Origin: Planctomycetota bacterium
GTDB taxonomy: Bacteria > Planctomycetota > UBA11346
Reading direction: 5' to 3'
DNA: 64,000 nt
Assembly: GCA_014193115.1 (NCBI GenBank)
Contig: BJHQ01000016.1
Coordinates: 1-64,000, forward strand
In this document: positions 56,414-64,000 of the stretch, one piece after another
How positions within the stretch are numbered: position 1 is the first letter of the stretch
How the letters are laid out: each line of letters begins with the position of its first letter
The notes under the pieces: model-generated
Told to the model about the DNA's origin: nothing
Databases searched by the model: none
What the model saw: the letters and a program-made list of their open reading frames with translations, nothing else
Made by a program: the position numbers and the translations under genes

Positions 56414-57733
56414 ATGACCGAACAGATCGACCTCCAGCCCGTCAAGGGCGTGCGCGACTTCTACCCCGAGGATCAGCGGGTGAAAACCTGGCTGTTCAGC
56501 CTGTGGCGGGATGTCGCCCGGCGGTTCGGCTATGAGGAGTTCGACGCCTGCGTGCTGGAGCACGAGGAACTGTACGTCCGCAAGGCCGGCGACGAGATCA
56601 CTGGCCAGCTCTACGGTTTTGCCGACAAGTCCGACCGGCGCCTGGCCCTGCGCCCCGAGCTGACCCCGAGTCTGGCGCGGATGGTCATGGCCCGAGGCTC
56701 GGCCCTGCCGCTGCCCGCCAGGTGGTTCGCGATCCCCCAGTGTTTCCGCTATGAAAATGTCCAGCGCGGGCGCAAACGCGAGCATTACCAGTGGAACATG
56801 GATGTGATCGGCCTGGCCAGCGTCGCTGCCGAGGCCGAGCTGATGGCGGCCCAGGCGCTGTTCCTGCGCGAGGCTGGCCTGGGGACCTCGCCAGAAAAAG
56901 CCGACGTGGTCTTCCGGGTGTCGAACCGCCAGGTCCTGCAAGGCGTGCTCGCCAGGCTCGGGATCACTGGCGACCGCTTCGCTCAGACCTGCGTGATCAT
57001 CGACAAGCGCGACAAGATCGGTCCCGAGGCGATGGCCAGCGAATTGTTCAAGCTCGGGATCGGCGACGACGCCACCAAGCGCATCTCCGAAGTCATGGCG
57101 GTGTCCGGCCATGGCGCCGAAGGTCTGGCGGCGATCTCAGCGGTGGTCGGCAAGGACAACCCTGGACTGGTCCAGCTCGGTGAATTGCTGGAATACGCCG
57201 AGCCGTTCGGGCTCGGCCACCTGCTGCGCTTCGACCTGTCGGTGATCCGCGGCCTCAGCTATTACACCGGCACGGTGTGGGAGGTCTTCGATTCCAGCGG
57301 TGCCATGCCGCGAGCCATCGCCGGCGGTGGCCGTTACGACGCACTGATCGAGACCCTCGGCGGCAAACCGACGCCGATGGCCGGCTTCGGCATGGGCGAC
57401 GTCGTCATCATCGACATCCTACGCGAGAAATCCCTGCTTCCTCCACTGCGCCGACAGGTCGATGACGTGGTCTATCCGATGTCGGCCAAGGAGATTCCAG
57501 TGGCCAACAAGGTCGCGCGCTTCCTGCGCAAGCAGGGCCGGGTGGTGGTGGTCGATTATTCGCTGCGCCGGTTCAAGCACGTGGTCGAGCGGGCCGAGAC
57601 CGTGGAAGGGGCGAGCATGCTCTATGTCCTCGGCGGCAACGAGGTCGCCTCGGGCAAGGCCACGGTCAAGCCGCTTGGGCAGGAAGGCGCCAAGGAATAT
57701 CCGGTGCCGCTGGCGTCTCTCGGCGCCGGCTGA
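56414..57733 (+). CDS. hisS: Histidyl-tRNA synthetase
   Basis: 439 residues. Class II core with motif 2 RWFAIPQCFRYENVQRGRKREHYQ, the histidine-binding segment RGLSYYTGTVWEVFD and motif 3 GGGRYDALIETLGG ... GFGMG. The anticodon-binding domain lies at the C-terminus (about 345-435). ATG 56414 gives the usual N-terminus just before VKGVRDFYPED; the GTG at 56393 adds seven unsupported residues. Converges with the Gfo/Idh gene with an 18-bp gap. Confidence 0.97.
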   Translation: MTEQIDLQPVKGVRDFYPEDQRVKTWLFSLWRDVARRFGYEEFDACVLEHEELYVRKAGDEITGQLYGFADKSDRRLALRPELTPSLARMVMARGSALPLPARWFAIPQCFRYENVQRGRKREHYQWNMDVIGLASVAAEAELMAAQALFLREAGLGTSPEKADVVFRVSNRQVLQGVLARLGITGDRFAQTCVIIDKRDKIGPEAMASELFKLGIGDDATKRISEVMAVSGHGAEGLAAISAVVGKDNPGLVQLGELLEYAEPFGLGHLLRFDLSVIRGLSYYTGTVWEVFDSSGAMPRAIAGGGRYDALIETLGGKPTPMAGFGMGDVVIIDILREKSLLPPLRRQVDDVVYPMSAKEIPVANKVARFLRKQGRVVVVDYSLRRFKHVVERAETVEGASMLYVLGGNEVASGKATVKPLGQEGAKEYPVPLASLGAG

Positions 57734-57751
57734 GCGCCCGACGCGGTCAGC

Positions 57752-58756
57752 TCAGCGCCTGACCAGCTGGACCACGGCGCCTGCGCCGCTCCGCCACGAG
57801 GCATACGCAGCGTCCATCAACGCACTGAGCTCCAGCGCTTCGCTCAGTCCGAAGTGGATGGTGCCGGTTCCGGCGATGGCATCCAGCCATTGGTCCACCG
57901 GATGGGGCAGGGCTGGCGGCAGATCAGTGATCGTGTGCCAGCCCTTGCCGCCATCATCGAGCTGCTTGGAGCGCAGGCGCACCGACTGGTCGGGTCCGCC
58001 GATCACCAGGCAGCCGAGGTCGCCGGCCAGTTCCAGCGAACACGGCGTGGCGAAGGTGACGAAGCCGGTCTCGTTGCTGGCGATGCGGCCGTCAGCGTAA
58101 CCGAGCACGGAAATTCCGAGGTCATCGACCGCAACCCCGCTGCGCTTGGTGAACACCGAGGTCACCCGTTCGGGCATACCGAACAGCCACGCGGCGAGAT
58201 ACATCCCGTGGCAGCCGAGATCGATCATCGCGCCGCCGCCGCTCGGCACCGGGTCGAGGAAATGCGCCGGCAGCCAGCCGCCGGTGGCGCCATTGTGCGA
58301 ATTCCTGAAGCGGAAACTGGCCAGGCGCCCGAGCAGACCGCGGGCGATGGCCTGATGGGCGTACCGGTTGTTGGCGTTGCAGCGGTGCGGCATCGAGATG
58401 GCGAAGCGGACTCCGGCGGTACGCACCGCGGCGGCGATGCGCTCGGCTTCGGCCAGGGTGATGGCCAACACTTTTTCAGTGAATATATGCTTTCCGGCCG
58501 ATGCGGCCGCGACCATGACCTCGGGATGGCTGCGGGTCGAGGAGCAGACCAGCACGCCGTCGATGCTGGGATCGGCGAGGATCTGGCCGAGCTCAGCGAC
58601 GAAGGGCACGCCGAGCTTCTCCGCCCAGGACCGGCCCCGCGCCGCATCGTCATCCCAGACCACCGCGATCTGCGCACCGGCATGGCGATTGACCTGCCGT
58701 GCGTACTCGTCGGCATGGACGTGCCACGCGCTGAGCGCGGCGATTCGGATGGTCAT
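57752..58756 (-). CDS. Gfo/Idh/MocA-family oxidoreductase
   Basis: 334 residues. A Rossmann N-domain with the EK catalytic-lysine motif (HIFTEKVLAIT) and a C-terminal alpha/beta substrate domain with GGGAMIDLGCHGMYLAAWL. The usual G-x-G-x-x-G near the N-terminus is replaced by ALSAWHVHADEY, so nucleotide binding may be altered. Acts on sugars or their derivatives. It follows the PhyH-like gene by 39 bases in the same direction, and an AraC regulator is divergent: a common arrangement in Planctomycetota. Confidence 0.88.
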   Translation of the reverse strand: MTIRIAALSAWHVHADEYARQVNRHAGAQIAVVWDDDAARGRSWAEKLGVPFVAELGQILADPSIDGVLVCSSTRSHPEVMVAAASAGKHIFTEKVLAITLAEAERIAAAVRTAGVRFAISMPHRCNANNRYAHQAIARGLLGRLASFRFRNSHNGATGGWLPAHFLDPVPSGGGAMIDLGCHGMYLAAWLFGMPERVTSVFTKRSGVAVDDLGISVLGYADGRIASNETGFVTFATPCSLELAGDLGCLVIGGPDQSVRLRSKQLDDGGKGWHTITDLPPALPHPVDQWLDAIAGTGTIHFGLSEALELSALMDAAYASWRSGAGAVVQLVRR

Positions 58757-58795
58757 GGTGGGGTTCCGATCAGTGGTTCGCAGGTTGTCATGGGC

Positions 58796-59725
58796 TCAGG
58801 ACATCGCCATCGGCGCAGCCTTTTCCAGCGCCATGGGGCTGGCGTTGGGCGCCATCGGCGTGGCCGGGGCAGGGTTGGTCGGCTTACGGGCCGGGCGGGG
58901 CTGGCACCAGCTTGCCATGCTGTGGTGGGGAAGCAGGTAGTCGATCGGTGCCGGCACGAACTCGACCCGGTGGCGCAGCACTGGATGGCTGTCGAAGAAC
59001 GCTTCGCTGCCAACCTCGGCGCAGAAACCTCCGATCATACAGCGTTTGTTGTGGATCATGGCGATCATCGGTCGTGGCTGGGCGGTGGTGTTGGGCATCC
59101 CGCAGTGCCACAGCCGGGGATCGCGGATGACGACATCGCCGATCCGGGTGAGGGCGCGTTCAGTCGGGTGGGCTGCCTCGAAGACCGCGAGTTCTGACGC
59201 GGTCGGACGGCTGTGGTCCTTGGCATTCAGCCAGAGATGCGACTTCGGCCACAGTTTCGTCGCGCCGTTGGCCAGATCGACATCGACCAGCGGAACATTG
59301 ACCACCAGGCTGACGCTGGGATGGGCCAGGCCGGGAAACAGGAATCCGCCATCGGCGTGGCAAACCTGTTCAGCGCTGCCGGGATAGGCGGTGTTGGAAC
59401 CATAGGCGACATTCGCCAATCCATCGCCGAGCACGGCATGGGTGACTGCGATCACCCAATCATTGTTCAGGATGTCTGCCGATAACCACGGCTGGCAGGG
59501 CGGCGGCCGGATTCCTTGGAAATCATTCTTCACCCGGCCCTTGGCCGTGGCCAGCTCGATATCGTCGAGCATCTTCTTGCATAAGGTGGCGATCGGTCCG
59601 GGCGGAACCACTTGGCGGAGGGCGACCACACCATCTTCGTGCAAGGCGGCGGCGGCGGCGGCCAGGGTTGAAGGGCGCCACGAGCCGCTGCTGCGTTCGT
59701 CGGCGTCTGGAGTGAAGCTGCGCAT
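58796..59725 (-). CDS. Phytanoyl-CoA dioxygenase (PhyH) family protein
   Basis: 309 residues. Fe(II)/2-oxoglutarate site: HADGG (first His/Asp pair) and a distal His in DPRLWHCGMPN, with a following Arg for 2-oxoglutarate. ATG 59725 chosen; the frame is open to 59911 but without support. The last 35 residues are a Pro/Ala/Met-rich tail unlike the rest and probably disordered. Hydroxylation substrate unknown; context (oxidoreductase downstream, AraC divergent) points to a small catabolic unit. Confidence 0.85.
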   Translation of the reverse strand: MRSFTPDADERSSGSWRPSTLAAAAAALHEDGVVALRQVVPPGPIATLCKKMLDDIELATAKGRVKNDFQGIRPPPCQPWLSADILNNDWVIAVTHAVLGDGLANVAYGSNTAYPGSAEQVCHADGGFLFPGLAHPSVSLVVNVPLVDVDLANGATKLWPKSHLWLNAKDHSRPTASELAVFEAAHPTERALTRIGDVVIRDPRLWHCGMPNTTAQPRPMIAMIHNKRCMIGGFCAEVGSEAFFDSHPVLRHRVEFVPAPIDYLLPHHSMASWCQPRPARKPTNPAPATPMAPNASPMALEKAAPMAMS

Positions 59726-59849
59726 GGGTCCCTCGGCCTGGTCCCGGAGGCATGCCGCTGGCCGGCCATGTCCCTGGTGAACGTGATCGATGTCGGTGGG
59801 CATTGTACCATCGCCATTTCCCTGATTGAATGGTCGTCGTTGACCATCC

Positions 59850-60758
59850 ATGTCTGATTTTGATCTTCCCCCACTGCGACAGCAATTCACGGTCGATCTC
59901 CACGACAGCATCGTCCTGGGTGGTCGGACGGCCGGCGCTGCGTTCCAGCTGTCCCGGGTCGCTCATGAGCGATGGCTGCATCCTACCCATTTCCACCGCC
60001 CCGACACCGGTTGGCGTTGCCTGGCGGTGGTCCTGGCCGGCAGCGGGGTGTTCTTCGCCGAAGGCCGGCACTGGAAGCTTGGCCCTGGCAGCGTGTTCAC
60101 CTTTGCACCTGGTGGCTACCACGCCTATCGGTCGCTGGCCGGGGCATCCCTCGAAATCGTCATCTGCGAATTCTTCGGAAACGAGGCCGAAGCGCTTCAG
60201 CTGCAATGCCTGGGACGCGTCCGTGGCGTGGTCACCTGCGCCAGCATGGTCCTGGTCGGCGAGGCGGCCCGCCTGCTCCACGCCACCGCCCACGATGGCC
60301 GGGCCTTCAGCGGTGATGCCTGCGCTGGTCTGCTCCGCGGCCTGCTGTATCTGATCGCCGGCGAACGGGATCCTTCAGGTCAGGTCATCGGGCGTGGTGA
60401 AATGCTGGTGGAACGAGCCCGCGGCATGATCCACCGCGATTGGGCGAGCTTGGCCGGACCGGCAGCGGTGGCTGCGCAGTGCGGGACCTCACACGCCCAC
60501 CTGTGCCGCCTGTTCCGTGAACGCCTGGGCACCAGTCCGGGAGCGTATCTCCAGCAGATCCGCATGCGGCACGCGGCGCGCTCGCTGATCGAGCATCCCG
60601 AATCCCTCGCGACCATCGCCGCGCGTCTGGGATTCTCGGATCAGTTCGCGTTCTCGAAGTGCTTCAAACGGGTGATGGGGATGCCGCCCCGGCTGTACCA
60701 GCAGCGCAGCCTGCCGGGAGCGGCCCAAGCCCAGCCCAGCCCAACCGGCCGGCCGTAA
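59850..60758 (+). CDS. AraC-family transcriptional regulator
   Basis: 302 residues. N-terminal cupin-type sensing domain (about 15-150, with HPTHFHRPD and GPGSVFTFAPGGYHAY) and a C-terminal double helix-turn-helix (about 185-290) with LATIAARLGFSDQFAFSKCFKRVMGMPPRLY. Likely controls the divergent PhyH and Gfo/Idh genes, 124 bases away. The C-terminus is Pro/Gln/Ala-rich. Confidence 0.93.
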   Translation: MSDFDLPPLRQQFTVDLHDSIVLGGRTAGAAFQLSRVAHERWLHPTHFHRPDTGWRCLAVVLAGSGVFFAEGRHWKLGPGSVFTFAPGGYHAYRSLAGASLEIVICEFFGNEAEALQLQCLGRVRGVVTCASMVLVGEAARLLHATAHDGRAFSGDACAGLLRGLLYLIAGERDPSGQVIGRGEMLVERARGMIHRDWASLAGPAAVAAQCGTSHAHLCRLFRERLGTSPGAYLQQIRMRHAARSLIEHPESLATIAARLGFSDQFAFSKCFKRVMGMPPRLYQQRSLPGAAQAQPSPTGRP

Positions 60759-60805
60759 TTCCTGCACGTTAGGCAGGATCGACCCGATGCGACGATCACG
60801 AAACT

Positions 60806-60895
60806 TGGCGGACAGGGAGGGATTCGAACCCTCGAACGAGTTGCCCCGTTACGCGCTTTCCAAGCGCGCGCATTCGACCACTCTGCCACCTGTCC
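60806..60895 (-). tRNA. tRNA-Ser (anticodon GGA)
   Basis: A 90-base class II tRNA with acceptor GGACAGG/CCTGTCC, a long variable arm (AACGGGGCAACTCGTT), anticodon loop TTGGAAA between CGCGC and GCGCG, T-arm GAGGGTTCGAATCCCTC and an encoded CCA. Confidence 0.95.
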
Positions 60896-61182
60896 CGGCG
60901 GTTTTTGGAGGAAAAAAGATTGTGTGAATCATCGAGCGCGGTCAATGCGCCGGGTCTCTGCCAGCAGGGCTGGATGGAGAAAGCAAGAAATGATCGGTCA
61001 TTAACGCTGTTTTCGGCATACGCAGTACCTGCCAGCGCACCGATCCCGGATCGGCCTGCCCCTCCACAGCACGTTCCTCCGATGGAAGCCCAGGCCGATG
61101 GCTGACCCGGATCAGGCCACCGCGGCGCACCGGCGGGGTCTCTGTTCCCCGCGCTGCCGGTCATAGCATCCCTGTCGTCCAT
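60896..61182. other. Non-coding leader region upstream of the riboswitch
   Basis: About 290 bases with no credible gene. It should hold the promoter for the riboswitch and the KimA-like gene as well as that for tRNA-Ser. One AT-richer patch (60905-61020) is the likeliest site, but I see no clear boxes. Confidence 0.4.
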
Positions 61183-61319
61183 GTCGCCGAATCCCGCCCG
61201 GTCGGGAGCGGGGGAACCAATCACCGGGGCGTAGCGCGCTGGTCGCCTGGCATCAGGCGTGGTGTGCGCAGGCCACTCTTCGGCCCAGCCCGTCAGCTCA
61301 CCTCGTAGGCGTGAAGAGG
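61183..61319 (+). ncRNA. ydaO/yuaA-type riboswitch (cyclic di-AMP)
   Basis: The conserved blocks of this RNA class occur in order: GTCGCCGAATCC at 61184, GGGAGCGGGGGAACCAATCA at 61204-61223, and CCGTCAGCTCACCTCGTAGG at 61290-61309, ending in a purine-rich GTGAAGAGG. Between them lies a variable hairpin region. Spacing and order match the GC-rich actinobacterial examples of the ydaO leader. In known cases binding of c-di-AMP switches off expression of potassium transporters or cell-wall hydrolases. Here the downstream gene encodes a KimA-like transporter, a classical target. Confidence 0.88.
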
Positions 61320-61321
61320 CT

Positions 61322-61382
61322 CCGGCATCCGCCGGATTCCGCCTCCACATCCACCACCGTGGATGGCCGTCTCACCACGGCC
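61322..61382 (+). promoter_or_regulatory. Likely expression platform between riboswitch and start codon
   Basis: Three consecutive hairpins: CCGGC/GCCGG (61322-61335), TCCAC/GTGGA (61350-61363) and GGCCGT/ACGGCC (61365-61382). The last ends 12 bases before the ATG, close to a GAGG. There is no T-tract, so control of translation or Rho-type termination seems more likely than an intrinsic terminator. Confidence 0.5.
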
Positions 61383-61394
61383 GAAGATGAGGCC

Positions 61395-63422
61395 ATGTCC
61401 GAACGCGATCAGCCGCCGCCCCGCCGCGAACCGTCGAACCGCCTCGGTTCGGTCGCTCCTGAAGGCTGGTTGGCACGGATTCGCCGCGCCCTGGTCGGGG
61501 CGCCGCGCAAGCTGCGCGACCTCAACCTTGGCCATGCCATGGCGCTGACCGCGGTGCTCGCCTGGGTCGGACTGGGCGCCGACGGGTTGTCATCGAGCGC
61601 CTACGGTCCTGAGGAGGCCTTCAAGGCGATCGGCAGCCACCTGCATCTGGCAGTTCCGCTGGCGCTGGCCACCGCCGGAACCGTTTTCCTGCTCGCTGCG
61701 GCCTACAGCCGGGTGGTCGAGACCTTCCCGGTAGGCGGCGGCTATGCCGTCGCCACCAAGTGCCTGGGACCGCAAGCCGGCATCGTGTCCGGTTCGGCGC
61801 TGCTGGTGGATTACATCCTGACCATCGCCATCTCGATCGCGGCAGCGGCCGATGCGCTGTTCAGCTTGGCTCCGTTGTCGTGGCAGGTGGTGAAACTGCC
61901 CACCGCCTTGGTCGCAACCGCCTGCCTGCTGGTCTTGAATCTGCGCGGGGTCAAGGAATCGATCGTGATCCTGGCTCCGATCTTCGTGCTCTTCGTGGTC
62001 TCCCATGCCTTGCTGATCGGCGCTGGCATTCTGCTCCACCTGCCCCAGGTCGGCGAAGTCACCGAGCGGGTCAGCCAAGGTTTCGCCACCGATCTCGGTG
62101 CTGGCGGGATCGGACTGATCGCGCTGTGCAGCATCTTCCTGAAAGCCTATGCCATGGGCGGCGGCACCTACACCGGCATTGAGGCGGTGAGCAACGCCCT
62201 GCCGCTGATGCGCGAGCCGAAGGTGAAAACCGCGCGCAACGCCATGTCCCTGCTCGCCTGGAGTCTGGCTCTGTGCGCCGGCGGACTGGTGCTGGCGTAT
62301 CTGCTGTGGGACATCCGCCATGTCGAAGGCAAGACCATGAACGCGGTGCTGGTCGAAGCCGTAGCCGAGCATCTGCCGATGGGCTGGGCGTTCGTCTGGA
62401 TCACCATGCTGTCGGCCAGCGCGCTGCTGCTGGTTGCGGCCCAGGCCGGTTTCATCGGTGGACCGCGGGTCATGGCCAACCTCGCCGGTGATGCCTGGCT
62501 GCCCAGGCGGTTCACCCGTTTGTCGGACCGGCTGGTCACCGAGCAGGGCGTCGTCGTCATGGGCGTCGCCGCCATCGCCGCGCTGGCGTTCACTGGCGGC
62601 GCAGTGGACCTGCTGGTGGTCATGTATTCCATCAACGTTTTCGTGACGTTCACCTTGACCATGGTCGGCATGTTCAGGCACTGGTTGAGCGAGCGCAGCG
62701 CCACTCCCAGCCTGCGCCGCAGGCGGCTCGGCCTGTTCGGATTCGCCACCGTCCTGTGCGCTGGCATCCTGATCGCGACGGTCTTTTCGAAGTTCACCGA
62801 TGGCGGCTGGGTCACTGTCATTGCGACCGGATTGGTCGTTGCCATGTGCTGCTTCATCCGAATCCATTACCGGCGGATGGCCTTCCGGTTGGCCCACGCG
62901 TTCAAATCCATCGTCCCGGCAAACCCAGCACCAGTGCGGACCGACGTGGGCGAGGTGATCCCTGGTCCAAACAGCCCGCCGACCCTGGTCCTGCTTGCCG
63001 ATTCGCTCAATGGCACCAGTTGGCATACCTTGCTCAATGCGCTGCGCGCCTTCCCAGGATATTACCAGCAGGTCGTGGTGGTCGGGGTGGCGGTGGTCGA
63101 TGCGATCGACGGCTCCGACGTGGTCGAGGCCGAAGTCCGCCTGAAGCATCGGATGGAGCACTGGGTCCCCCAGATCCGCGCCCTGGGCCTGCCCTGCACC
63201 CTGCGCATCGGCAGTGGCACCGAGGTCGACCAGGCGGTCGAAGACACCTGCCGCGCCGTGCGGAAGGACCATCCCCGACTGATGGTCGTCGCTGGGAAAG
63301 TGCTCTCGACCCATGAAGGCTGGCTGTGGCGCCTGCTCCACAACGACACTGCGCTCGCCGTGCAGCTGCGCCTGCAATGGGCCGGTATCCCGATCTATCT
63401 GGTGGCGGCGCGGCTGCCCTGA
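61395..63422 (+). CDS. KimA-like APC-superfamily potassium:proton symporter
   Basis: 675 residues. About twelve membrane helices (roughly residues 45-510) with the KimA-type opening GADGLSSSAYGPEEAF and GGGYAVATKCLGPQAGIVSG. A C-terminal cytosolic domain of about 130 residues with a Rossmann-like pattern (TLVLLADSL ... VVVVGVAVVDA ... LMVVAGKVLSTHEGW) follows, as in KimA. The frame is open from 61311, but that codon lies inside the riboswitch, so ATG 61395 with the nearby GATGAGG is preferred. The upstream c-di-AMP riboswitch supports the potassium assignment. A general amino-acid permease is the alternative. Confidence 0.85.
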   Translation: MSERDQPPPRREPSNRLGSVAPEGWLARIRRALVGAPRKLRDLNLGHAMALTAVLAWVGLGADGLSSSAYGPEEAFKAIGSHLHLAVPLALATAGTVFLLAAAYSRVVETFPVGGGYAVATKCLGPQAGIVSGSALLVDYILTIAISIAAAADALFSLAPLSWQVVKLPTALVATACLLVLNLRGVKESIVILAPIFVLFVVSHALLIGAGILLHLPQVGEVTERVSQGFATDLGAGGIGLIALCSIFLKAYAMGGGTYTGIEAVSNALPLMREPKVKTARNAMSLLAWSLALCAGGLVLAYLLWDIRHVEGKTMNAVLVEAVAEHLPMGWAFVWITMLSASALLLVAAQAGFIGGPRVMANLAGDAWLPRRFTRLSDRLVTEQGVVVMGVAAIAALAFTGGAVDLLVVMYSINVFVTFTLTMVGMFRHWLSERSATPSLRRRRLGLFGFATVLCAGILIATVFSKFTDGGWVTVIATGLVVAMCCFIRIHYRRMAFRLAHAFKSIVPANPAPVRTDVGEVIPGPNSPPTLVLLADSLNGTSWHTLLNALRAFPGYYQQVVVVGVAVVDAIDGSDVVEAEVRLKHRMEHWVPQIRALGLPCTLRIGSGTEVDQAVEDTCRAVRKDHPRLMVVAGKVLSTHEGWLWRLLHNDTALAVQLRLQWAGIPIYLVAARLP

Positions 63423-63759
63423 GCGGTCGATTGGTCCGACGGAACCCCACCGCCGCGGTGTTCTTGGAACCCCGACGATGGTGGTTGCGGGCCAAGTCCG
63501 ATTCGACCTGGATGACGAAGTTGGGGAATCGCCACGGCGCCAAAGCCCCAAGTGATGGCAGGCTGGAAGATCCAACCACTTCCGGTTGTTTGCCCGACCA
63601 GCGAATACTTTCCCTGTTTTTCCTTCGTGTCTTGTCGCCTTGGTGGTTCAACTGCTTGGTTGAGGTTGAAAGTAGCATCAAGGCAAACCTTGGCGAGCTG
63701 GGGTTTGCTTCTCCCAGGTCGCGGGTCAACGACCCAGCCTGCGATTCGTATATGGACAC
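63423..63759. other. Intergenic region, no gene seen
   Basis: About 340 bases, lower in GC around 63600-63680. No open frame with a recognisable product. Presumably carries the promoter of the IclR gene. Confidence 0.5.
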
Positions 63760-63765
63760 ATGTCC
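63754..63765. promoter_or_regulatory. Possible operator overlapping the IclR start
   Basis: GGACACATGTCC has 5-bp inverted arms (GGACA/TGTCC) and covers the start codon. Could serve autoregulation; short enough to be chance. Confidence 0.3.
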
Positions 63766-64000
63766 ACAGGTGAAACCGATGCGATTGCTTTCGCCGTCCC
63801 GGCCTTGGATCGATCACTGGATGTGATCGAGCAGCTGCATCTGCATCCGGATGGTTGTTCAACGGCGGAACTGTCCGGGCACCTGCGCATGCCTCGGGCC
63901 AGTCTGTTCCGGATCATCGCCACGCTGGTCAGGCGCGGCTATGTCTGGCGCGATCCCACGACCCAGCGGGTCGGGCTGACCCGGAAGTTCCTGGAATTGG
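63760..64000 (+). CDS. IclR-family transcriptional regulator (N-terminal part, runs off the window)
   Basis: 80 codons are visible from ATG 63760. Residues about 15-75 form the IclR winged helix-turn-helix: PALDRSLDVIEQLHLHPDG, CSTAELSGHLRMPRASLFRII, then LVRRGYVWRDPTTQRVGLT. The ligand-binding half lies beyond the window edge, so the target genes cannot be inferred. Confidence 0.88.
   Translation, partial: MSTGETDAIAFAVPALDRSLDVIEQLHLHPDGCSTAELSGHLRMPRASLFRIIATLVRRGYVWRDPTTQRVGLTRKFLEL

Overview
The window is uniformly GC-rich and densely coded, with few strong Shine-Dalgarno sites and many ATGA/GTGA overlaps. The gene content (DUF1080 lipoprotein, phytanoyl-CoA dioxygenase + Gfo/Idh oxidoreductase + AraC cluster, SASA esterase, ceramidase-like enzyme, DUF1573 and DUF2062 proteins, DUF4214/Calx-beta exoprotein) is typical of a heterotrophic member of the PVC group. 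Planctomycetota is the best guess (inference, not proven). No rRNA, prophage, transposase or CRISPR array was seen.

Layout. 1-9166: a partial gene, a cyclic-nucleotide-binding protein, a large secreted adhesin-like protein, a secreted unknown, speD with an overlapping DUF1080 lipoprotein, and a ceramidase-like enzyme. 9268-17742: three consecutive giant paralogous ClpB-like double-AAA+ proteins, the last two overlapping by ATGA. All three have lost the Clp N-domain, the ClpB middle domain, a normal first AAA+ active site and the GYVG pore loop of the second AAA+ ring, but keep a complete second ATPase site. This is the best candidate for an undescribed system. 17983-22583: an AspT/YidE-type carrier and a three-part FAD/4Fe-4S/CCG dehydrogenase.

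23069-34531: a sugar or sugar-acid catabolic island: ABC transporter (permease, binding protein, double ATPase), enolase-superfamily dehydratase, split transketolase, SDR, FadR-type GntR regulator, SMP-30 lactonase, FAH-family hydrolase and MFS carrier. Three copies of a TGGTC-n-ACCA palindrome, at the permease, the SDR and the regulator, tie it into one regulon. The enzyme set resembles the non-phosphorylating L-fucose/L-rhamnose route, but the split transketolase and the absence of a kinase do not fit it.

34675-41479: housekeeping genes (gpmI, bioD, ndk, tRNA-Gln, tRNA-Ala), small membrane or exported proteins and a tandem pair of zinc-ribbon/TM proteins. 42106-49318: a type I restriction-modification locus (hsdR, hsdM, DUF1016 nuclease, hsdS) just downstream of tRNA-Ala. 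49472-60758: metallophosphoesterase, 2-hydroxyacid dehydrogenase, a NifU-like protein lacking its scaffold cysteines, an MFS carrier, old yellow enzyme, SASA esterase, hisS, and an oxidoreductase/dioxygenase/AraC cluster. 60806-63422: tRNA-Ser, then a ydaO-type c-di-AMP riboswitch in front of a KimA-like potassium transporter. The window ends inside an IclR-family regulator.

Repeats: REP-like palindromes sharing GGCTGAAGCC or AGCCGCAGGCT cores lie in several intergenic spaces and even form the start codons of two genes. There are also tandem arrays of 25 bp x 4 and 17 bp x 8.
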